Below, piece by piece: positions 56,721-64,000 of a stretch of 64,000 nt of DNA. How positions within the stretch are numbered: position 1 is the stretch's first letter; the number at the start of each line of letters is the position of its first letter. The position numbers and the translations under genes are program-made. Under the pieces are notes generated by a model. It saw only the letters and a program-made list of their open reading frames with translations, ran no database searches and had not been told where the DNA came from. The DNA comes from Nageia nagi (lineage: Eukaryota > Pinophyta): positions 43,896,001 to 43,960,000 of the forward strand of contig JBITNC010000001.1 in NCBI GenBank assembly GCA_050084985.1, read 5' to 3'.

Positions 56721-57841
56721 CTATTTCTTTTGCAATAGCAGTTACTTTGTCTTTTGGCCTTTAGATTTAGGGCATAATTTAGGATGTAATTTATAGCATT
56801 AGCCTCTAAATGACCTTCTTTCTTATAATGAGTACATACATCTTTGAATTTTTGAGCCATAGATGTAGTTTTTTTTTATCTTTCCCATTTCCTTTATTAT
56901 TTTTAAAATTATTATTATTAGAAGCATATTTCTTATTTCCATACCTTACAAAATTTCCCTTTTATTTTAAGTATGTAGCTTGAACACAAAATTTATCCAA
57001 TTTAGTTGGATCAAACATCAATAATGTATGATTAAAATAATTGTGCAAACCACCAATATACTTAAGAAAAGCATCTTGGAAATCAAGAGAAATACCTAGC
57101 ATTGTAGCTCTTTTTTGAAACTCTGTAGTGTATTCTTACACACTCTAGTCCTTTGCCTTGATGAAAATGTTTCCATTCCATAACTACCTTTTGATGATAG
57201 CCCAATGGATAAAATTGATCTCTAAGAAATTATAAAATGAATTTAAGAAGCAACACAAGCCTTAAGTGTTTCATTCTCACTTTGTAAATGAATTTCCCAC
57301 CAAAAAAATGAAGTACCCCTCATTTTAAGAGTTGCTAATTGAATTTTATCCATATCTCTTTCAATATTTTGTATTTTACAATAAACCTTAATTTGCTTTA
57401 TCCAATGGTATAATGTTTAGCATTTACTTTACTAGTAAATGTGGGAAAACCAAATTTAAATTCTAATTTTAAAGGAGAATTTGAAAAAGATTGTTTGTAC
57501 TCTCATTGTTTAACTTATTACCTTCACTTGTTTCACTTTAGTTTTCTTGTATTGTTGCTCTTGAAAATGTTGAAATTGTACAGACATTTTCTGGAACATT
57601 ATTGAGAGATCAACAATTTACTTTTCCAAATTAGTTCCATCTTCATTAAACATGGTTGCAAGCTCTCTTTCTTATTCAACCAACTCTTGGAACCAATTTC
57701 TATATTTCCTTCCATAATATCCCTTCTCCACTCTTTCTTTGTGATATGGTATTCATGGAAGAATAATTCCTTAACACCCAACAACAATCTCATAAAAACA
57801 TAGGTAAAATCCTAGGCAATCAACTGCTATGATACCAATCA
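56721..57841 (-). pseudogene. G2 gag with zinc knuckle, broken
   Basis: The knuckle near 56780-56850 reads CTHYKKEGHLEA, then a stop; the second Cys is Tyr, and LHPKLCPK follows. Upstream, 57000-57800, stops are frequent but FKFGFPTFTSKV-, FLEIQFYPLGYHQK- and KVYCKIQ-like fragments fit a capsid region. The presumed start is near 57650-57790. The primer-binding site (57826-57837) follows at the right end. Confidence 0.6.
57826..57837 (-). other. G2 primer-binding site
   Basis: The minus strand reads TGGTATCATAGC, four bases inside the 5' LTR. It has one mismatch to the initiator-Met site. Confidence 0.75.
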
Positions 57842-59033
57842 TGATATATAAACTAAAAGATTAAAAATTCAATTTAATCCTTCCCAAGAATCATTCCATA
57901 CTTATATATTTTAAGTGATTGCAAATGAAGTTTTAGAGAATTAAAATGCAAAAACTAGAGAAGGGAAATATTCACAACCACATAGAGACAAGATAATTAC
58001 CTTGGTTCACCTAGTGTGGGATACATCCAACAATAATAGCTCTCTCTAATCAGTGGATGGAATAATATATAGTGACCTAAATAGTCTTAGACCTCTTCTC
58101 ACATTCACATACATAATTCAACATTGAAAAACACATAATACTAACTTCAAACTCTCTAAAATTCTACCTACAAAACATGTCCAAATTGTCCCCTTTTATA
58201 ACAAAATTTGGACTCAATTTTGGAGTGTTTTAAACTAGGAAGTAACCATAAAAACACTATTTTTGGATATCCATTTGGTTCATCTATCCACAATTCATAT
58301 TTGAGCTCAAATGGTTGAGAAAATCTCTAAATATGAATCTCCAAAAAAAATAACACTCTTTGGTTTGTACAGACTTGAAAAATAGCCTCAGCCTAATTTT
58401 AGGCCAAATAACCAATTAAAAATAAAATTGCACCTTATAAATATTGAAATACATGTAATTTAATTTAATTAGGTAGATACAATGAAAATGTGCCACTTAG
58501 CACCATGCTAGGGAGGTCTTCCAAGTTTGAATGGTGACTTGCTAAACACCTACAGTTAAGTCTAGGTTTTGGATAGTGTGCACTAGGTAGGCTGGTAGCT
58601 TGCATTTGAATGGTAGGAGGTTAGATCTTAGGATTTTCCTAATAGCTACACATGGTAATCATAGTTTTTCCCTATCCATGGGCTTCCACTTTGGCAAATG
58701 ATGGCTCCACATCTCCAAACTAGTGGGCTCAAAGCCCCATACTAACTTCATGTTGGGTTCCACTTCTCCATGCTAGTCTAGAGGGTCCCCCTTTGCCACT
58801 TTATTACTTGGGACCCATTTTGGGATTTTAAATATATTTTTGATTTATATTTTTTTTCCTTTTTATTTTTGAAATTTTTAAAAATTACACTAAACTTAAA
58901 AACACCATAACTTGCACAGACGGAATCAAATTTTTGATCTAGAAGAAGTGTCAAAAATATGAAAACAAACTAAACATGTTGAATACACTGAACATGATAT
59001 TAATAAATACTAAGAGGATCAAATTTTGGATTA
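57842..59033 (-). repeat. G2 5' LTR
   Basis: 1192 bp, homologous to 52028-53235. The final CA has become TA. Confidence 0.85.
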
Positions 59034-59180
59034 GATTATAAGATATGCATAAAATGGTTTTCAAAAAAGGCCTTGGAGACTTATAAGAAAATGCAATTAT
59101 CAAGAGTAAAGTTAAACTCTACAACCTTTGTCAACATTGTTCTAGCAAGTGCCATCGTGGGAGCTTTAGAAGAAGGTATG
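59034..59180 (+). pseudogene. PPR relic segment 4
   Basis: Starts with the G2 duplication GATTA and reads KALETYKKMQLSRVKLNSTT, FVNIVLASAIVGALEEGM. It ends with GTATG, the duplication of the solo LTR. Confidence 0.8.
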
Positions 59181-59980
59181 TGTTGAATGTTTTTAGTCAA
59201 CCCTAAGATTAACCTAGGTGGGAATGAAGCTAACATTAATATTAATGATGACAAATAATGATAGTGAAATAATAGTAAATACTAATAATATAAAGTACTT
59301 TCATAAATATAAAAATATTTAAATCAAAGACATAGATTGTTGGATCAAATATTATAATTAATAAACCTAATTTAGGAATAGAATTAGAAATATAAATACT
59401 TATCACCTTACCTTGATGACTAAAGTGATATGAAGATCATAACTTATCGATAATGTAGATATCAAGATTGTAAACTTATTAGAAAAATCAAATATAAATA
59501 CTTATATTCACGTTAGCATTTATTCCCTCTCTAGGGATGGAATCTGCACTCAAGGAAATGTCTACACTAAGATCCCTATACTTAGTATTCATAACCAATA
59601 TCCAACAATAGTATAATGATTGACAAACCTAATCTAGCATATAGTAGTGAAATAACATAATGATAGAGCTTGTGTGAAATCAAATCTCAATATCAATAGG
59701 TGGTATTGAAGAACACCTAAAAGTAACTTAGTTAAGTGTGAATATTAAGATAAAGATCTGATAGCCTCCTAAAGTATATCAATCCTCCATTTATAAGCAA
59801 GTAAACTCTGCAATTCATATCTAGAGGCTAACACCAGTGTTGAGATACCTTGCATAAAAAGAGAGAAAGGACACATGAGAAATATTCATAGAATCTATTA
59901 TAAGATATAACATGTAACAATCTAATATAACATCACAATTAATAAGTACACATAAAGATGGAAAAAATTATGTGTCGACA
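59181..59980. mobile_element. Solo LTR, 800 bp
   Basis: Begins TGTTGAATG and ends TGTCGACA (short inverted termini, TG...CA). It is flanked by GTATG (59176-59180) and ATATG (59981-59985). No internal retrotransposon sequence is present. Excising it rejoins GALEEGM to DIPQRVVEN of the PPR repeat. Orientation is not determined. Confidence 0.8.
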
Positions 59981-60503
59981 ATATGGACATCCCTCAAAGA
60001 GTAGTTGAAAATGGTTTTCCAGAGAATGTTGTTGTTGTGAGTGCCCTGATAGACATGTATTCAAAATGTGGTAGAATACATAAGGCCTAAGAATTATTTG
60101 ACAAGATGCACGGTGTAAGTAGAGTTTCATGGATTGCAATGATTGGAGAATGTGTTATTTATGGCTTCAAAAAGGTTGCCCTTAAACTTGTGATAATATG
60201 AAGCATTTGGGAACCAACCATAACATCATAACCTTTGTATTTGTTCTGCTTGCATGTGACCAATAAGGTCTAGCAAATGAGGGTTGTAAATACTTTAATA
60301 GCATGAGTTATTCTTATTGCATTATTCCTAGGATTTATCATGATACATGCATTGCTAACCTTGTTCATGCAAGTTATTTCTAGGAACCTTTGAATTTCAT
60401 TGTGAAGATACCCATAAAACCTAAATTTGGTTTGTTTGCTTGGTGGTTATAGATCACATAGGAATTTAGGAATAGAAGAATTTATGGAAACAATCCCTTT
60501 TTT
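59981..60503 (+). pseudogene. PPR relic segment 5 with E domain
   Basis: RVVENGFPENVVVVSALIDM, YSKCGRIHKA, a stop, ELFDKMHGVSRVSWIAMIG, then a terminal repeat with ITFVCVLLAC-like text. The E domain follows: GLANEGCKYFNSMS, IPRIYHDTCIANLVHASY, LNFIVKIPIKPK, FAWWL, a stop, IEEFMETIPFF. A DYW domain is not seen before the CACTA-type insertion at 60504. Confidence 0.8.
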
Positions 60504-60879
60504 CACTACTACCATAAGGTTGATTTGCATCCTTTTTTGCATCTTCAATCATGAAAAATGAAAAGTGACATTAATTTATGTCCTCCTATGTCAAAACATT
60601 TTTTCATTTTTTTAATTTTTTTTTGACGTAAAAATGATCCAAATTTGGACATAAATTTTGTGTTGAAATCTAAAATCAAAATGGGTAACATGAGTTTTCA
60701 AGAATGCCTAAGGTATTAAAATGTAAATTCAAACACCATTTTGGGTTGAAAAAACTTATAAAAGGAAAATAAAAAATTTGAAGTCATTTTTACTATGAAA
60801 TTCAACTACCTTGGACATTCAACTTTCTAAAATTTGATGGAAAAGGATGCAAAATATGAGAAAACACACATTATAAATG
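60504..60879. mobile_element. CACTA-type miniature element
   Basis: Left end CACTACTACCATAAGG followed by TTTGCATCCTTTTTTGCAT, matching both ends of the insertion at 50565-51676 for about 80 bp. The right end carries the inverted GGATGCAAAATATGAG (about 60845) but its last bases are unclear. It has no coding sequence. Confidence 0.6.
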
Positions 60880-60930
60880 TATGATAATTATTTGACAAGA
60901 TGCATGATGCAAATATGGTTAAGGTTTCTA
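60880..60930 (+). pseudogene. Possible PPR fragment after the miniature element
   Basis: ATTATTTGACAAGATGCATG recalls ELFDKMHDAN of the PPR repeat. It stands after the E domain, out of the expected order. Confidence 0.4.
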
Positions 60931-61384
60931 CACATAGCATGTAACTATTAACCTTACTTGAATGATTCCCTTAAACTCTTTCATTTGTGATGCATGATCA
61001 GTATATTCAAATGATGGAAAATAATTGTTCATGTGTTTCCTTCAAAGGTGGAGTGAATTGGTGTTGTAAGACACCATATTTTAATGAGCCTTACTTCCAT
61101 AAATCATTATATAAGTTAATATCATTTTTCTAATTTATCACTATATGAGTTCATAGTTACCTTACCATTTTAGCAAAAAAAATCAATTCAAGCTCATCTT
61201 CATTATTCCATTGTGCTCTTTTTTGTAAATATACCATTTGAAATTGTTTACATGGAGTTAAATATAAATAATTAAGTATATTTAAGCATGTACCAAAACT
61301 AAGTACAACTCACAAAGCATTCATAGATTATAAACATCTAAAAAGTTCATAGATCATAGATCATGCCAAGAGTAATTAAAGCAT
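60931..61384. other. AT-rich spacer
   Basis: No gene seen; probably the 3' flank of the CACTA transposase relic. Confidence 0.4.
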
Positions 61385-64000
61385 TCATAGATCATACCAT
61401 AAGCAACGAGCAAGATATACATATGAAAATTTCAATATACATATGAGAAGTATATCAATTACAATATTATCATTGTAAATTATCTTCCTCATCAAGACAT
61501 ATAATATGTTTTCTCTAGTATTACATTCAATTACAAACCACTTTTTGTTATCATCAATATATAGGATGGAACACATTTGACTGCAATGTTGTAGTAAAAT
61601 ATAAGGCTCCCTATTGTTAGGTAAAATGAGTGTTGAGTTGATTGCAAAGTAATCACTAGGTCTATCATGCAAGATTGTTCTTCTATCGAGTGTTTCAAAC
61701 CACTTACGTTTAAATATCACACACTAGAATGACCTATAATCCATTTGTATAATTTCTTGAAATTTTTCAACATATTATAATTTTCCTTGTTTCAAGTTTG
61801 CATCTCTTGAACTTTCATGATTTTTTTATCAAAATCAACCATCACTCCATAGTCAACTATCATTTTTCTCTCATCATTATTTTTTTTATTTTGAAGTGTT
61901 GACCATATGCCCACATTGTAAGGAAAGAAAGTGCTTATACATATTTACATAAAAAATGTTATTAGTGCCTACACATATATACATAAAAAATTAAGTTTTA
62001 TAAAAATTATTAATAAAAATAATTACCTAAAGCTTGCATCCTATAGCGATATTTAACGGATTTTGATCATCTTCATCTATTTTTCCTCTTGTAGCTTATT
62101 TCATTTCAATTTCATTCTTCATCCATGACCTTGGACATTCTTGTGGCCAGTTTTCCTCTCTTAGATTTTTAGATAGATTAGATGTACCCATTTGATTTTG
62201 TCTGCAAAATAAGGTACATTCTTTTTAAATTTCCTTTTTTTAGTTTGGTATAACTCTCCAATTTTTTTTTAACATGCATAATGCATTATGACAAATCGAT
62301 TTATAGATTCCTAAAGGTCACAATATGTAAATTCACAATACCATAATACATACTTATTAGCTAGAAATTAAGCATTTATACAATTTGTAAATCCAAAATG
62401 CATGTACATATATAAAAAATAGTTAATACCTTTAAGAGAATACAATGTTCCATTTGTTTCTAAGACCTCCCATTCTAGTTTCTCACTATCTTTGTCTACA
62501 TTACACATCTTTGGGATAGAAGGTTCTATTTAGGATAGATACTCACTTGCATAAAAAAATGATTCATGTACAATGTATCCCTCACCCATAGATCCTTCTA
62601 GTCATGAATGTTGTCTAGAAAATCCCTTCAACATTTTTAAAAATCTCTCCACAAAAAAACATGTTTCTAGCACTCATAACACCTGCCATGTCAATATCAT
62701 CTATTAGGTGGATCAATGGGTGCACTTGTATGTACATAAAAGTACATGGTAATTCTTTTTTTAATTTATATATAATTTGAATAATTTCTCTACACCATTG
62801 ATCTATTGTAGCCACATGTATCTCCTTTGAAGATAACTACCTATTCATGAAAATATAATATACTCAAAATATTAGATGTTAAAATGCATAAAATATTAGA
62901 AAATAAAAATAAATGCATGTTATATTATTTTTCATATAGCCATACTATAATATGACATACCTTACAAATAATGATAGTAGATCGATTGCATGTCTAAGAT
63001 CAATAGGTAGACCTGCACATCCATGAATTTCAATTGGAAAAATATGCTACAAAAAGTATGAGTGTAAATATAAAAAGTATTTTTATTTCAATACAAAATG
63101 TAAAAAACATAATATGATATCAATACCTTCATGAAGTTATGGTAATCATGAGTCTTGAATCCTATGATTTTACCATTAGCATTGAATGCACTTCTTAGAG
63201 ATGATCTATAATTTTTTGGTGTTCTGACATTTTGAATAAGTTTGTGTAACTTTTCCACTTCATATTTTTCATAATCCATGTTGTTGTAGGTACTTCTTAT
63301 CTTTCATCTTGATAGTAAGTTATCCATAAAGATCTCATTTTCTAAACATCTTTTAAGTCATTTCTCATGGCATCAATATTTGCTTCTTTGCTTGTTGTAT
63401 ACCGATACAAAGAAGTTGCAACATTATTGACAATGTGCATAGGATCCATTAAATGTGTCACTAAAAAACTCCTCCCAATATTCTAGTGTATAAAATATTG
63501 ATAATTTGTTCATGCCTGAAAACATGTAACCAATTCATAATAAACATTATATATTTTCAAAATAATAAATATATTAAAATATATTATATTGTATAATATT
63601 TCACCTGGTGGTAAATCATTTTATTTAAGAATAATCTCATCATTTGACCTTAAAGCAATACCTTCATCATGGGGTCTTTTTCTAACATTTTCCACATATT
63701 ACTAGTACTTTATGAACCAACTCATAGAAGTTTCATAAACAGGAATATGAGTTTTATGTACTCAATCATAGGCTCCTTTTTTTTAAGTATGATCCATTGG
63801 CAAATATTTCCTATATCAATATATTCCATCTTATGCATCTGAATTGAAAATCTTGATAAAATATTTTTCGCATACTATCGATGAGCATGATAACCTTTTG
63901 TATGAATACCTATGATACATTTTTTTAGAGAATGCATATAATTCATATGGTTATAAAAAATCAAATATTCACATGTATATATACATACCTACACAGACAA
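61385..64000 (-). pseudogene. CACTA (En/Spm) transposase, TNP2-like, partial
   Basis: The minus strand from the window edge leftwards gives transposase text KGAYDQVHKTHIPVYETS-like (63700), LEYWEEFF and NFFVSVYNKQ-like (63400). The frame 63088-63279 then ends KTHDYHNFMKVL. The DUF4218 block at 62615-62815 has VATIDQWCREII, YIQVHPLIHLIDDIDMAG. The DUF4216 block at 61385-61720 has KFQEIIQMDYRSF, VIFKRKWFET, CSILYIDDNKKWFVIE. The order transposase, DUF4218, DUF4216 is that of TNP2 transposases. Frames are short and interrupted, with introns or decay between them. The 5' part lies beyond the window. Confidence 0.75.

Larger units (their letters stand above)
52028..59033 (-). mobile_element. G2, complete but dead Ty3/gypsy element inserted in the PPR relic
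   Basis: The element reads right to left, 7006 bp. LTRs are 52028-53235 (1208 bp) and 57842-59033 (1192 bp), clearly diverged. The target duplication is GATTG/GATTA. The primer-binding site is TGGTATCATAGC, one change from the Met-initiator site. The polypurine tract is AATGGGGAGGAA beside the left LTR. Internally it has gag with zinc knuckle, protease, RT, RNase H, integrase and a C-terminal tail without a chromodomain. All are broken. Removing G2 rejoins WIVMI to AGYA of a PPR repeat. Confidence 0.9.
40480..60930 (+). pseudogene. PPR protein gene (PLS type, E domain), split by five transposable elements
   Basis: Plus-strand PPR-coding segments at 40480-40987, 46170-46220, 51826-52027, 59034-59180, 59981-60503 and possibly 60880-60930 are separated by transposons. 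Where the insertions are young enough, the joins are colinear. Motifs: VKPNSRTFTKIL, CATMGFLEEGMNIH, ALIDMYSKCGRIHKA, ELFDKMHGV, WIAMIG. The E domain at 60200-60500 reads GLANEGCKYFNSMS, then IVKIPIKPK and FAWWL. Such proteins bind organelle RNA one base per repeat, and E-type members guide C-to-U editing. All segments have stops and frameshifts. Two repeat units in 40600-40960 are fused with an internal deletion. Confidence 0.75.

Noticed and set aside
1-64000. CRISPR arrays, bacterial operons, tRNA or rRNA genes
   Set aside because: No regularly spaced short repeats with unique spacers, no ribosome-binding-site organised gene clusters, and no cloverleaf or rRNA-like stretch was found; the initiator-tRNA-like words are retrotransposon primer-binding sites.

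Overview
The window is nuclear DNA from a seed plant. Its density of old, nested LTR retrotransposons, very AT-rich spacers and the style of its PPR relic suggest a large-genome gymnosperm such as a conifer; this is inference, and no species marker is present. Almost all 64 kb is transposable-element DNA in several layers of decay. I see one apparently intact host gene, a single-exon SIAMESE-RELATED (SMR) type cyclin-dependent-kinase inhibitor on the minus strand at 31901-32128. It lies in a small GC-richer island.

Left part (1-28150) is a Russian-doll nest. A LINE on the minus strand (right of 25730) is cut by an old plus-strand Ty1/copia element (Copia C, 21908-25729). That element is cut by a long Ty3/gypsy element on the minus strand (G1, 1-21907, left edge outside the window). 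The right LTR of G1 is itself cut by a young copia element on the minus strand (Copia Y, 12664-21173). Copia Y has two 489-bp LTRs about 2% apart, a perfect 5-bp target duplication, a Met-initiator primer-binding site and a polypurine tract. G1 carries gag, protease, an extra RNase H upstream of the reverse transcriptase, RT, RNase H, integrase and then a further 3' open reading frame with a coiled coil.

Middle part (28150-40470) is mostly AT-rich spacer. It holds two minus-oriented SINEs with 18- and 20-bp target duplications, the SMR gene, a 672-bp Mutator-like foldback element with a 9-bp target duplication, gypsy gag relics, and a CACTA relic that keeps its terminal motif, DUF4216 and DUF4218 homology.

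Right part (40470-60930) is the broken body of one plus-strand PPR gene (PLS type with an E domain). It has been split by a 5'-truncated copia element (Copia A), a pol-less copia derivative (Copia B), a complete but dead gypsy element (G2), a solo LTR and a CACTA-type miniature element. The right LTR of Copia B contains a 1.1-kb CACTA-type insertion carrying what looks like the promoter and first codons of a histone H2B gene. The last 2.6 kb (61385-64000) is part of another CACTA transposase gene on the minus strand.

None of the transposon genes can make a full product: every pol has stop codons, frameshifts or altered catalytic residues. All domain names come from reading translations by eye; no database search was run.
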